Shown here: positions 1 through 8,285 of the stretch, piece after piece
How positions within the stretch are numbered: the stretch's first letter is position 1
Layout: every line of letters begins with the position of its first letter
NCBI GenBank assembly: GCA_034667405.1
Contig: JAXDJX010000019.1
Coordinates: 397,689-461,688, forward strand
DNA from: JANXVR01 sp034667405
GTDB taxonomy: Bacteria; Actinomycetota; UBA4738; HRBIN12
Length of the DNA: 64,000 bases
Direction: 5' to 3'
Position numbers and translations under genes: made by a program
The notes under the pieces: generated by a model
The model's input: the letters and a program-made list of their open reading frames with translations, nothing else
The model's database searches: none
What the model was told of the DNA's origin: nothing

Positions 1-436
1 GACGTTCGACTGACGCGAGCGTGGCCAACGACACGGTGAACACGCCCGCGATCTCGCCGACATCCACCGTCAAGGTCGGCGCCTCCCACATGGTCCCCAC
101 GAACGGGACCACGAGGATCCCGCTCACGAACGTGTGGACGGCTGCCAAGCCGCCCACGATCTCCACAGATGCGGGATCCAAACCGATCTCCTCGTTCGAT
201 TCTCGGAGTGCTGTCGCCCGAAGATCGGCGTCTTGGGGTTCGGCCATGCCGCCCGGAAAGGAGACTTCGCCCGCGTGACGGGAGAGGTGTTCCGAGCGGA
301 TCGTGAACACCAGCGTGGGCTCGGTTTCCAGGACCAGCGGGAGCAACACCGCTGCCAGGCGATCGCCGGGGGCGAGATCGACGTTCGGAGCGGGATCGAG
401 GGTGGCGCGAAGACGAGCCGGAAGGTCCGGGTACAT
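1..436 (-). CDS. NUDIX hydrolase, CoA pyrophosphatase type (C-terminus beyond left edge)
   Basis: About 145 residues are visible from ATG at 436; the stop lies outside the window. The segment around residues 50-88 reads HLSRHAGEVSFPGG followed by TALRESNEEIGL. This is the NUDIX box in the form typical of coenzyme A diphosphatases (NudL/YeaB type), whose members hydrolyse CoA or acyl-CoA to phosphopantetheine and 3',5'-ADP. Function is inferred from that signature. The gene diverges from the M20 hydrolase with only 8 bp between the two start codons. TACCAT on the minus strand (450-445) lies 8 nt before the ATG and no Shine-Dalgarno is visible, so the mRNA is probably leaderless. Confidence 0.85.
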   Translation of the reverse strand, partial: MYPDLPARLRATLDPAPNVDLAPGDRLAAVLLPLVLETEPTLVFTIRSEHLSRHAGEVSFPGGMAEPQDADLRATALRESNEEIGLDPASVEIVGGLAAVHTFVSGILVVPFVGTMWEAPTLTVDVGEIAGVFTVSLATLASVER

Positions 437-450
437 TGAGCGCCATGGTA
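432..450. promoter_or_regulatory. Face-to-face overlapping leaderless promoters
   Basis: On the plus strand TACATT (432-437) is followed by 7 nt and the ATG of the M20 gene at 445. On the minus strand TACCAT (450-445) is followed by 8 nt and the ATG of the NUDIX gene at 436. Each start codon lies within the -10-like hexamer of the opposing gene. The hexamers and spacings are seen in sequence; promoter activity is inferred. Confidence 0.5.
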
Positions 451-1644
451 GATGAGGCCACCACGTCAGCCGCAGCGGCTTCGGCCGCTGCTGCCGTCGC
501 CGAGGATGAAGTCCTCGGGTTCGCCCAGGCATTGATCGCTGCTCCCAGCGAGAATCCTGGCGGTACGGAGGACGAAGCGGCAGCGGTCGCGGCCGACATC
601 CTCTCGGGGATGGGTGCCAAGGTCACCGTCGTCCGCGGCGAGGCGGGGCGCCCCAGTGTCGTGGCGACGCTCGGCGAAGGGCGGGGACCGTCGCTGGCTT
701 GGAACGGACACCTCGACGTGGTGCCGGCGGGGTCGCCCGACACCTGGGCCCATCCTCCGTTCGAGGGCGTCGTGGAAGACGGCCGGCTGATCGGGCGAGG
801 GGCGGCCGATATGAAAGGGCCGATCGGGGCCGCGTTAGCCGCAGCGTCCGCCCTGGGACGAGCGGGGATCACACTCGCAGGCGAACTCACGTTCCACCTG
901 GCGGCCGACGAGGAACTTGCCGGCATCCACGGTACGAAGGTGCTGTGGGAGGACGGGCATCTGACGCAGGACGCCGCAGTCATCGGGGAGCCGAGCGAAC
1001 TCAAGCTCGGACTGGCCGAACGCGGCGGCGCGTGGCTCACCGCCACCGCCCACGGGAAGGCGGCGCACGGTTCCCAACCCCATCTCGGAGTGAACGCCAT
1101 CACGTCCATGAGCCGCTTCTTGTTGCGCCTGTCGGAGGCGCTCCCCGGCATCTCCCATCCACTGGTGGGCAGCCCGACCGTGAACGCCGCGCTCATCACC
1201 GGCGGCAGTGCGCCCAACGTCGTGCCCGACCGCTGTTCGGTGGACATCGACCGTCGGATCATCCCGGGTGAGACCGACGCGGATGCGGTTCGTGAACCGT
1301 TCGAAGCGTTGATCGAAAGCATCCGCGCCGAGCATCCGGAGGTTGACATCGACGTGGTGGTTCGGGAATGGACGGACGCCGCCGAAGCGCCCGCGGACAG
1401 CACGATCGCGGCCGTCGCCAGGTCCGCGATCACGGCGGAGACCGGCTCGCCTGCCGCGGACGTCGGGTTCACCGGGATCACCGACGCCCGCTTCTACATC
1501 AACCAGGCCCGTATCCCCGCCGTGATCCTTGGTCCTGGCTCGCTCTCTGTCGCCCACACCGCCAACGAATGGGCCCCCGTAGACGAACTCGTGGCGGCGG
1601 CGCGGATCTACGCGAGGATGTTCGCGGCATTCTGCTCGGCCTGA
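445..1644 (+). CDS. M20 family metallo-amidohydrolase (ArgE/DapE/ACY1-like)
   Basis: A 399-residue cytoplasmic zinc hydrolase. Family landmarks are in order: GHLDVVPAG (metal His and catalytic Asp), GRGAADMKGPIG (bridging Asp), AADEELAG (catalytic Glu pair), a dimerisation segment with AHGKAAHGSQPHLGVNA, and a C-terminal metal His in SVAHTANEWAP. These assign it to the M20 peptidases that deacylate N-acyl amino acids (acetylornithine deacetylase, succinyl-diaminopimelate desuccinylase and relatives). The exact substrate cannot be read from sequence, and no arginine or lysine biosynthesis gene adjoins it. ATG 445 is preferred because TACATT lies 7 nt upstream; an in-frame TTG at 436 would add three residues and start inside that hexamer. 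Confidence 0.9.
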   Translation: MVDEATTSAAAASAAAAVAEDEVLGFAQALIAAPSENPGGTEDEAAAVAADILSGMGAKVTVVRGEAGRPSVVATLGEGRGPSLAWNGHLDVVPAGSPDTWAHPPFEGVVEDGRLIGRGAADMKGPIGAALAAASALGRAGITLAGELTFHLAADEELAGIHGTKVLWEDGHLTQDAAVIGEPSELKLGLAERGGAWLTATAHGKAAHGSQPHLGVNAITSMSRFLLRLSEALPGISHPLVGSPTVNAALITGGSAPNVVPDRCSVDIDRRIIPGETDADAVREPFEALIESIRAEHPEVDIDVVVREWTDAAEAPADSTIAAVARSAITAETGSPAADVGFTGITDARFYINQARIPAVILGPGSLSVAHTANEWAPVDELVAAARIYARMFAAFCSA

Positions 1645-1684
1645 GCCGCCCGGCGTTCGCGGGTTCGGCGGTATCCTGGAGGCC

Positions 1685-2032
1685 ATGGACACGCAGCTCA
1701 GCGACGTCATCGCCGTGACGGACCTCGCCGCCAGCAACGCCAGGCGCCTGGCCGGCAAGGAAGGCCGTCCCGACGCGATGCTGCGGGTTCGGGTGACCGC
1801 AGGTGGCTGCGCCGGGTTCAGCTACCGGCTGATGTTCGAGGACGCCGCCGCACCCGATGACCTCATCGTCGCGGCGGCCGACGGTTTTCGTGTGCTCGTC
1901 GATCCAAAGAGCGCGCCGATCGTCCTGGGCTCGACCCTCGACTTCGATACCGCCTTGATCGGCGGCGGCCTGAAGATGCACAATCCTCAAGCGGTGCACG
2001 GCTGCGCCTGCGGTGAGTCCTTCAGCATCTAG
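1685..2032 (+). CDS. A-type iron-sulfur carrier (HesB/IscA/ErpA family)
   Basis: 115 residues, normal for the family. The three cluster-ligand cysteines are present: one in TAGGCAGFSY (about residue 41) and two in the C-terminal HGCACGESF. A-type carriers receive an Fe-S cluster from the scaffold and deliver it to apo-enzymes. Several Fe-S proteins are encoded nearby (the FrhB-like protein at 2557, ferredoxin at 7869, IspH at 46213), but no isc or suf operon is visible, so the client is unknown. TATCCT at 672-677 past 1000 (1672-1677) lies 7 nt before the ATG, consistent with a leaderless transcript. It ends 2 nt from the convergent cupredoxin gene. Confidence 0.9.
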   Translation: MDTQLSDVIAVTDLAASNARRLAGKEGRPDAMLRVRVTAGGCAGFSYRLMFEDAAAPDDLIVAAADGFRVLVDPKSAPIVLGSTLDFDTALIGGGLKMHNPQAVHGCACGESFSI

Positions 2033-2034
2033 GT

Positions 2035-2460
2035 TCAGTATCGGGGGGTCGTCCCGGTCGAGGACGACGTAGGAACGGTCACCGCGGCACCTCCGACCGT
2101 GATCGTGCCCTTCATCGTAGGGTGGAAATGACAATGGAAGCTGGCGGATCCGGTGATATTCAGCGTCACCGTTTTCGTTGAGCCGGCCGGGATGTCCACA
2201 CTGGCGCTGTCGTCATCCATCGTGAAGCTGTGGATCGAAGGCCCGTCGTTCGTCACCTTGATGGTTACGGTGCCCGCGCTCGCAGTCAACGCCGCAGGGG
2301 CGAACTTGAAGTCCGAGACGGTGAGCGAGAGGCTGTTCCCAGCCGCCCCTCCCCCTCCGGCCCCGGTGCTCGCGGGTGCGGGCGCCGAGGACGATGAACT
2401 GCTGCTGCAGGCCGCCAGGGACAGGGCACCGACCGCGGCCATGATGAGAACTCTTCGCAC
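2035..2460 (-). CDS. Cupredoxin-domain lipoprotein
   Basis: 141 residues from GTG 2460, chosen because AAGGAGG lies 7 nt upstream; the frame stays open further 5' without a better site. An N-terminal signal ends in the lipobox LAAC (Cys about 18), followed by a Ser/Pro/Gly linker of about 30 residues. The C-terminal 95 residues form a type-I copper domain: a His in SIHSFTMDD, then Cys, His and Met in FHCHFHPTMKG. This predicts an outward-facing, membrane-anchored copper or electron-transfer protein. No oxidase or nitrite reductase partner adjoins it, so its redox partner is unknown. Confidence 0.88.
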   Translation of the reverse strand: MRRVLIMAAVGALSLAACSSSSSSSAPAPASTGAGGGGAAGNSLSLTVSDFKFAPAALTASAGTVTIKVTNDGPSIHSFTMDDDSASVDIPAGSTKTVTLNITGSASFHCHFHPTMKGTITVGGAAVTVPTSSSTGTTPRY

Positions 2461-2542
2461 GGCACATCCTCCTTCGAACGGGTAACGAGGGTAGTACGGC
2501 TGGGACACCGACTTGGGTTGTCGGCCGTTTGAGCCTCCCCCC

Positions 2543-2548
2543 TATACT
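2543..2548 (+). promoter_or_regulatory. -10 element TATACT for the FrhB-like gene
   Basis: TATACT ends 8 nt before ATG 2557. TTGTCG (about 2518-2523) lies 19 bp upstream as a weak -35. No Shine-Dalgarno fits in the remaining space, so the mRNA would be leaderless or nearly so. Confidence 0.5.
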
Positions 2549-2556
2549 TCGCGCAC

Positions 2557-3684
2557 ATGTCCTCCACCGAGAAGACCCAGTGGTCCGACCTTTACGAGGA
2601 GGTCGTGCTCACCGGGCTGTGCACGGGGTGTACGGCGTGCATCGTGGCCTGCCCGTTCCATGTCCTGGGGTACGAGAACGATGTCCCAGTCCAGCTCCAG
2701 GAGGAGGGGCCGGCCGGCTGCTCACACGGTGACAAGGGCTGCGACATCTGTACCCGGGCATGCCCGCGGTTCCGAGACTGGGAAGGCGAGATCGACACCA
2801 CCCTGTTCGGTCAGACCAGGAAGCCGGAAGAGCTCATCGGCCAATACCGGGACATCGTCCTTGCCCGGGCGAGCGCCCCGGAGTCCTTGATGGCCGGCCA
2901 GGATGGAGGCGTCGTGTCGGCGCTCCTGATCTGGGGTCTGGAGAACGGAGATATCGACGGGGCGTGTACATCGAAGATATCGGAGGAGCGAGCGTGGGAT
3001 GCCGAACCCACGGTGGTCACGGATCGGGCCGGGGTCATCGCCACCGCCGGATCCCGCTACACCTACTCCGCGAACCCGCTTGCTCTCATCAAGGCCGCGG
3101 AGCTCGGCTTGTCCAAGGTGGCGCTCGTGGGCATGAGCTGCCAGGCGAGCGTCACCGGCAGCATGGAGGCCCGGCGCGTGAACAAATGGCGGAAGAAGAT
3201 CGCGTGGACCTTCGGCCTGCTCTGCTCCAAGACCTTCACTTACGACGGGCTGATGAACCAGATCGCTCAGCAGGAACTCGGGCTGAAGCTCGATGAGATC
3301 GTCCGCGTGAACATCAAAGGCAAACTCCTCTTCTACACCGACCAAGGGGATGAGCACGTCTATCCCCTGAAGGACGCCCACCGTTTCACCAGACCCGGAT
3401 GCCTCCACTGCCCGGATTTCGCCGCCGAACACGCCGATATCTCGTTCGGTGGCTTGGGCCAATCCGATGGCTGGACGCTCACCATCATCCGAACGGAACG
3501 AGGCGCCGAGATCTGGCAGCGGGCCCTGGCCGATGGTGTGATCGAGGCTCGCCCCGCCTCAGAAGACCCGAAGGCGGTGGAGCTGATGTTCAAGCTCGCA
3601 GCGAAGTCCCGCCAGCGCTGGCCCGAGGGCGACGCGGCCCCCACGGCCTCGGGGGCCCCAGGGGTCGTCCCGCAGTCGTCGTAG
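2557..3684 (+). CDS. FrhB/FdhB-like F420 hydrogenase/dehydrogenase beta-subunit family protein
   Basis: 375 residues. The N-terminus carries two 4Fe-4S motifs: CTGCTACIVACP at about residues 22-33 and CDICTRACP at about 65-75. The remainder matches the FrhB_FdhB fold, including a VGMSCQA loop, CSKTF and GCLHCPDF near the C-terminal third. In methanogens this subunit binds FAD and exchanges electrons with coenzyme F420; bacterial relatives reduce or oxidise varied substrates. No catalytic hydrogenase or formate dehydrogenase subunit lies beside it, so it probably acts with a separate donor. The ferredoxin at 7869 and the LLM oxidoreductase at 8286 are possible partners (inference). It is followed after 93 bp by the PAS kinase. 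Confidence 0.85.
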   Translation: MSSTEKTQWSDLYEEVVLTGLCTGCTACIVACPFHVLGYENDVPVQLQEEGPAGCSHGDKGCDICTRACPRFRDWEGEIDTTLFGQTRKPEELIGQYRDIVLARASAPESLMAGQDGGVVSALLIWGLENGDIDGACTSKISEERAWDAEPTVVTDRAGVIATAGSRYTYSANPLALIKAAELGLSKVALVGMSCQASVTGSMEARRVNKWRKKIAWTFGLLCSKTFTYDGLMNQIAQQELGLKLDEIVRVNIKGKLLFYTDQGDEHVYPLKDAHRFTRPGCLHCPDFAAEHADISFGGLGQSDGWTLTIIRTERGAEIWQRALADGVIEARPASEDPKAVELMFKLAAKSRQRWPEGDAAPTASGAPGVVPQSS

Positions 3685-3777
3685 CCCGTTCCAAGGCAAC
3701 AGAGCCAGCCGTCCCGGGGACTTCACCCGGCCTCCTAGGTGCCGATAATCCAGGGAAGCCCACCAGGAGGAGGAGGC

Positions 3778-6700
3778 TTGGCCGACACTGCGGCCCGAAC
3801 AGAGACAACGCCTTCGCTCCGGCGTGAGGCCATCTTGGAGGCTGTGGCCTACACGGCCGAACGCCTGCTGCTCACTCCGGACTGGCGCGAGGCGGCCGAC
3901 TCGGTGCTCACGCGTCTCGGCGAGGCCACCGATGTCTCCCGGTGCTACATCATGGAGAACAGCGACGGGGGCGATGGCCGTCTCCTCACCACCGTCGTAT
4001 TTGAATGGAGTGCCCCTGGGGTTCAACCCCAGATCGCGGTGAACCCCTTCCTCGACGAATCGCCATGGGACGACGGGTATCAGCGATGGGCCAGCGCGCA
4101 CGCGCGGGGTGAACCGGTCGCAAGTAGGGTCAAGGACCTCCCGCCCTCAGAGCGCCCCGAGCTTGAACGCCAGGGGATCCTCTCGATCCTCGAATACCCC
4201 GTCTTCGTGGGTGAGGAATGGTGGGGCTGCATCGGGTTCGACGACTGCGTCACGGCGCGGGAATGGTCTGCCGCCGACATCGACTCGATACGGGCTGCAT
4301 CCACGGTCCTGGCCGCAGCCATCCAACGACGTCGTTCCGACCAGCAGCTCCGCGAAGCGGAAGAGCGCTACCGCGCGTTCGTCGAACTGATCCCCGCCGT
4401 CACCTATACCGACGTGCCCACGGACGGGAGGATGGGGATGGGGTTCGTGAGTCCCCAGATCGTGTCCATGCTCGGATACGAACCGGAGCGATTCACCGAG
4501 GACCCAACCTTCTGGTTCTCGCTGATCCATCCCGATGACCGCGCGCGGCTCGACACCTACGGCGCGTTCGATCCATCGGATCAGAGTGCGTTCGATAACG
4601 AATACCGCATGCGGGCGAGCAACGGGAGCTGGGTGTGGGTGCACGACATCTCAACGCCGGTGCTCGGCCCGGACGGAACCATCTCGTACTTCATGGGCTT
4701 CATGACCGAGATCACGCAGCGCAAATCCGCTGAGGAGCGTCTGCGCAGCACGGAGGAACGGTTCCGAGTGCTCATCGAACAGATGCCGGCGGTCACCTAC
4801 ACCCATACGGTGGAGGAGAACGGCACTCGGGCGGTCGACATGGATTACGTCAGTCCACAGGTCGAAACACTGGCGGGCTACCCGGTGGAGACGTGGCTTG
4901 GCACCGTCAACTTCTACCGTCAGATCACCCATCCCGACGACATCGACCGGCTCGAGGAGACGATCGAGCGGGCGAACGCCGACGGAAGTCCGATGGCGAT
5001 CGACTACCGGATCCTCCGCCCCGACGGTGAAACCGTGTGGGTGCACGAGGAGGCCCTGCTCATCGGCAACGTCCCGGGTCGCTCGGCGTATTGGCAAGGG
5101 TTCATGCTGGACATCACCGAGCGCCGCCATGCAGAGGAACAAGTGGCGGCGGGTGAGGCGCGCTACCGCCTCCTCGTTGAACAGACGCCCGCCATCACCT
5201 ACCAGGAGCTACCGACCGGAGCTTCCTACGAACCCGACTCCACCTTGCTCTACGTCAGTCCGCAGGTGAGTTCGATCCTCGGATACGACGCCGAGCTGTG
5301 GGCTACCTCTCCGGGCTTCTGGATGCGCGTCGTCCACCCTGATGACATCGACCGCGTCTTGGCACATGGGAACGCGACCTCGATCAGCGGCGAATCCTTC
5401 GGGCTCGACTACCGGATGATCGCGGCAGATGGCCGGGTGCTGTGGTTCCACGATGAATCCCATCTGATCCGCGACAGCCAAGGCGAACCACTGATCTGGC
5501 AAGGCGTCATGCTCGACATCACCGAACGCAAGGAAGCGGAGACGCGGCTGCGCGAAGCCGAAGAACGCTACCGCGTGCTCGTCGAGCACATCCCGGCGAT
5601 CATCTATGCAGAGCCGATCCCGTGGGATGTCGAGCGCTGGTACGTGAGTCCGCAGGTGGAGGAGATCCTGGGCTACACCGCCGATGACTGGCGGTCGCTC
5701 GAATCCTTCTGGAAAGCCCGCATCCACCCGGATGACTTCGATCGTGTGCTGGAAGCGAACCGGCATGCGAACAGCACCGGCGAACCGTTCCTTCAGGAGT
5801 ATCGGTTCAGGCGATCGGACGGCTCCTACATCTGGCTCCACGATGAGGCCGTTCGGGTAGCCGACGCCGATGGGAACCCGTTGTTCTGGCAAGGCGTCTT
5901 CGTGGACATCACCGCTCGGAAGGTCGCAGAGTCCCAGCAGCACCAAGCGGAGGAGCGGTTCCGCACGCTGGTGGAGCACATGCCCGCCATCGTGTACGCG
6001 CAGGGGCTGGTCCCGGAGACCGACGATCTCTATCTGAGTCCCCAGGTGCAGGAGATCTTGGGGTACTCGGCAGAGGATTGGCGGAGCACGCTCAACTTCT
6101 GGAGTGATCTGCTGCATCCGGATGACCGGGAGCGAGCCCTTGCAGAATCTCGGAGAACCGACCAAACCGGTGAGGACTACGTCGACGAATACCGGCTCCG
6201 CGCCGCTGACGGTGAGTACCGGCTGATGCACGATGAGGCCGCTTTGGTGCTCGACGAGAACGGCGCGCCGCTCTACTGGCAGGGAGCGATGTTCGATATC
6301 ACGGAGCGACGGGCCGCCGAAGAGCAGCTCCGGGAAGCCGAAGCGCGCTACCGGGCCGTGGTTGAGCACATCCCGGCCATCATCTACGTGGAAAGCCTGG
6401 ATGCCGACCCCGAACGTCTCTATCTCAGCCCGCAATTGGAAACGATGCTCGGCTACACCATCGAAGAGTGGACCTGGACCCCGGGGTTCTGGATCGATCA
6501 TGTTCACCCGGATGATCGCGAGCGTGTGGCCGCGATCGACGCGGCGTCGAATCAGAGCCGGGAGGCCTTCGCGATGGAGTACCGGCTCCAGATCGCGGAC
6601 GGGAGCTGGATCTGGATCCATGACGAGGCGACCTATCTGAACGGCCCCGACGGCGACGACTTCTGGCAGGGATTCATGCTCGACGTCACCGCTCGCAAGG

Positions 6701-7872
6701 AGGCCGAGACGCAGCTGCGGAGCGCCGAAGAGAAGTTCCGTTCCATCGTCGAACAGAACCAAGCGGTGTTCTACATCCAGGAGATCGACCCCGTCACCCA
6801 GATCTCCCGCACCACCTATGTCGCGCCGGGACACGGCGATCTGGTCGGCTACGACGCGCAGCAGGTCGAAGAGGATCCGGAGCTCTGGCTTCGGATCGTG
6901 CACCCCGACGATCGGGAACGGGTGCGGAACGAGGACCGCGCCACGAACGCGAGCGACGTTGGGCAGCAGGTCTCGATGGAGTATCGGATCATCCATCGGG
7001 ATGGGCGGACCGTCTGGATCCAGGACGAAGCCCGTCTGGTTCAGACCGGCGACGAACCGATGCACTGGCAGGGCTTCCTGCTCGATGTGACGGGGAGGAA
7101 GGAAGCCGAGGAGCAGCTGGCCCGTGCCTTGGAGGTGGAGCGCGATGCCGCCCAGCAGCTCCGCGCATTGGACGAGATGAAGAACACGTTCCTGCAAGCG
7201 GTCTCACACGACCTTCGAACGCCGCTGGCAGCGATCCTCGGGCTCGCGATCACGCTCGAGCGCGGCGACGTGGAACTGTCCGAGGACGATGCGAAAGACC
7301 TGGCACGTAGGATCGCCGATAACTCTCGACGGCTGGACAGACTCGTGACGAACCTCTTGGATCTCGATCGTCTGGCCCGCGGGATCGTCGCGCCGAAGCT
7401 CCACAATGCCGACGTCGGTGCGCTGGTGCGGCGCCTGCTCGCCGAATCCGAACTCATCGCCGGTTCGCGCCTGCAGACCGACATCCAACCGGTGGTGATC
7501 CCTATCGACTCCGCCAAGGTGGAGCGGATCGTCGAGAACCTCTTGGCGAACACCGTTCGTCACACGCCGAGTAACGCCACCATCTGGGTAAGCGTTGCCC
7601 CCGTGGAGGGCGGAGCGCTGTTGAAGGTCGAGGACGACGGGCCGGGTGTTTCACCGGACCTCCGAGAGGTGATCTTCGAACCGTTCCAGCAGGGTCCCGA
7701 CGCGCCTCAGCATTCACCCGGCGTCGGTGTAGGCCTCACCTTGGTTCGTCGCTTCGCGGAACTCCACGCCGGCCGTGCGTGGGTTGAGGAGCGTCCCGGC
7801 GGAGGTGCATCGTTCAGGGTGTTCCTGCCCGTCGTGCCCCCGGAGACTCCGAAGATGTTGTCGAGTCTCTAG
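3778..7872 (+). CDS. Soluble sensor histidine kinase: GAF + seven tandem PAS + HisKA/HATPase
   Basis: 1364 residues from TTG 3778, chosen because AGGAGG (3765-3770) lies 7 nt upstream; GTG 3739 is in frame but lacks a site. Order: a GAF-like domain (about 20-185), then seven PAS/PAC units of about 130 residues starting near 190, 322, 456, 590, 722, 852 and 981. Each unit opens with an EERYR-like linker and VEHIPAIIY-like motif and closes with WQG...DITER. HisKA follows, with the phospho-acceptor in SHDLRTPL (about 1143), then HATPase with ENLLANTVRHT, EDDGPGV and GVGVGL. There is no membrane segment, so it is cytoplasmic. No response regulator adjoins it. The ligand is unknown. Confidence 0.93.
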   Translation: MADTAARTETTPSLRREAILEAVAYTAERLLLTPDWREAADSVLTRLGEATDVSRCYIMENSDGGDGRLLTTVVFEWSAPGVQPQIAVNPFLDESPWDDGYQRWASAHARGEPVASRVKDLPPSERPELERQGILSILEYPVFVGEEWWGCIGFDDCVTAREWSAADIDSIRAASTVLAAAIQRRRSDQQLREAEERYRAFVELIPAVTYTDVPTDGRMGMGFVSPQIVSMLGYEPERFTEDPTFWFSLIHPDDRARLDTYGAFDPSDQSAFDNEYRMRASNGSWVWVHDISTPVLGPDGTISYFMGFMTEITQRKSAEERLRSTEERFRVLIEQMPAVTYTHTVEENGTRAVDMDYVSPQVETLAGYPVETWLGTVNFYRQITHPDDIDRLEETIERANADGSPMAIDYRILRPDGETVWVHEEALLIGNVPGRSAYWQGFMLDITERRHAEEQVAAGEARYRLLVEQTPAITYQELPTGASYEPDSTLLYVSPQVSSILGYDAELWATSPGFWMRVVHPDDIDRVLAHGNATSISGESFGLDYRMIAADGRVLWFHDESHLIRDSQGEPLIWQGVMLDITERKEAETRLREAEERYRVLVEHIPAIIYAEPIPWDVERWYVSPQVEEILGYTADDWRSLESFWKARIHPDDFDRVLEANRHANSTGEPFLQEYRFRRSDGSYIWLHDEAVRVADADGNPLFWQGVFVDITARKVAESQQHQAEERFRTLVEHMPAIVYAQGLVPETDDLYLSPQVQEILGYSAEDWRSTLNFWSDLLHPDDRERALAESRRTDQTGEDYVDEYRLRAADGEYRLMHDEAALVLDENGAPLYWQGAMFDITERRAAEEQLREAEARYRAVVEHIPAIIYVESLDADPERLYLSPQLETMLGYTIEEWTWTPGFWIDHVHPDDRERVAAIDAASNQSREAFAMEYRLQIADGSWIWIHDEATYLNGPDGDDFWQGFMLDVTARKEAETQLRSAEEKFRSIVEQNQAVFYIQEIDPVTQISRTTYVAPGHGDLVGYDAQQVEEDPELWLRIVHPDDRERVRNEDRATNASDVGQQVSMEYRIIHRDGRTVWIQDEARLVQTGDEPMHWQGFLLDVTGRKEAEEQLARALEVERDAAQQLRALDEMKNTFLQAVSHDLRTPLAAILGLAITLERGDVELSEDDAKDLARRIADNSRRLDRLVTNLLDLDRLARGIVAPKLHNADVGALVRRLLAESELIAGSRLQTDIQPVVIPIDSAKVERIVENLLANTVRHTPSNATIWVSVAPVEGGALLKVEDDGPGVSPDLREVIFEPFQQGPDAPQHSPGVGVGLTLVRRFAELHAGRAWVEERPGGGASFRVFLPVVPPETPKMLSSL

Positions 7873-8189
7873 ACGGCTTCCCATGAGGCGACGGTCGGGT
7901 GATCGACGGCGGCGGGACCGACCTGTGCCGCGCCTCCCGGCGAGCCCACACCGGAAACGGTGAACCATTCCGCGTTGACCGGGGTGAATTGCTTCCATTC
8001 GCTGGGCACGTCGTCCTCGTAGAAGATCGCCGTAACCGGGCAGGCCGGCTCGCAGGCGCCACAGTCCACGCACTCGTCCGGGTGGATGTAGAGCATGCGA
8101 GGGCCTTCGTAGATGCAGTCGACCGGACACTCGTCGACACAGGCGCGGTCCTTCACGTCGATGCAGGGTTCGGCGATCGTGTAGGTCAT
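7869..8189 (-). CDS. fdxA: Ferredoxin, 7Fe/8Fe type (FdxA-like)
   Basis: 106 residues. The N-terminal half has two clustered cysteine motifs: CIDVKDRACVDECPVDCI and CVDCGACEPACPVTAI. The first has the spacing of a [3Fe-4S]-capable site (C-x7-C-x3-CP), as in actinobacterial and Azotobacter-type seven-iron ferredoxins. The C-terminal extension containing WKQF is also usual for FdxA. It should carry low-potential electrons for oxidoreductases. ATG 8189 follows AAAGAGG; a further-upstream in-frame start lacks family similarity. Its stop and the kinase stop share the palindrome CTAG (7869-7872), so the two genes are convergent and overlap by 4 nt. Confidence 0.93.
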   Translation of the reverse strand: MTYTIAEPCIDVKDRACVDECPVDCIYEGPRMLYIHPDECVDCGACEPACPVTAIFYEDDVPSEWKQFTPVNAEWFTVSGVGSPGGAAQVGPAAVDHPTVASWEAV

Positions 8190-8285
8190 CTGCGGTACCT
8201 CTTTCCTATCGGCGGAGCGATCAGCGGGTTTCCACGGTCGGGACCGTATAAACCTAGAGTCTACGCTCAGATCTGCAACTGGCAA

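Noticed and set aside
5209..7197. 662-codon minus-strand frame inside the PAS kinase
   Set aside because: A shadow caused by the repeated PAS sequence; no recognisable domain and no start site.
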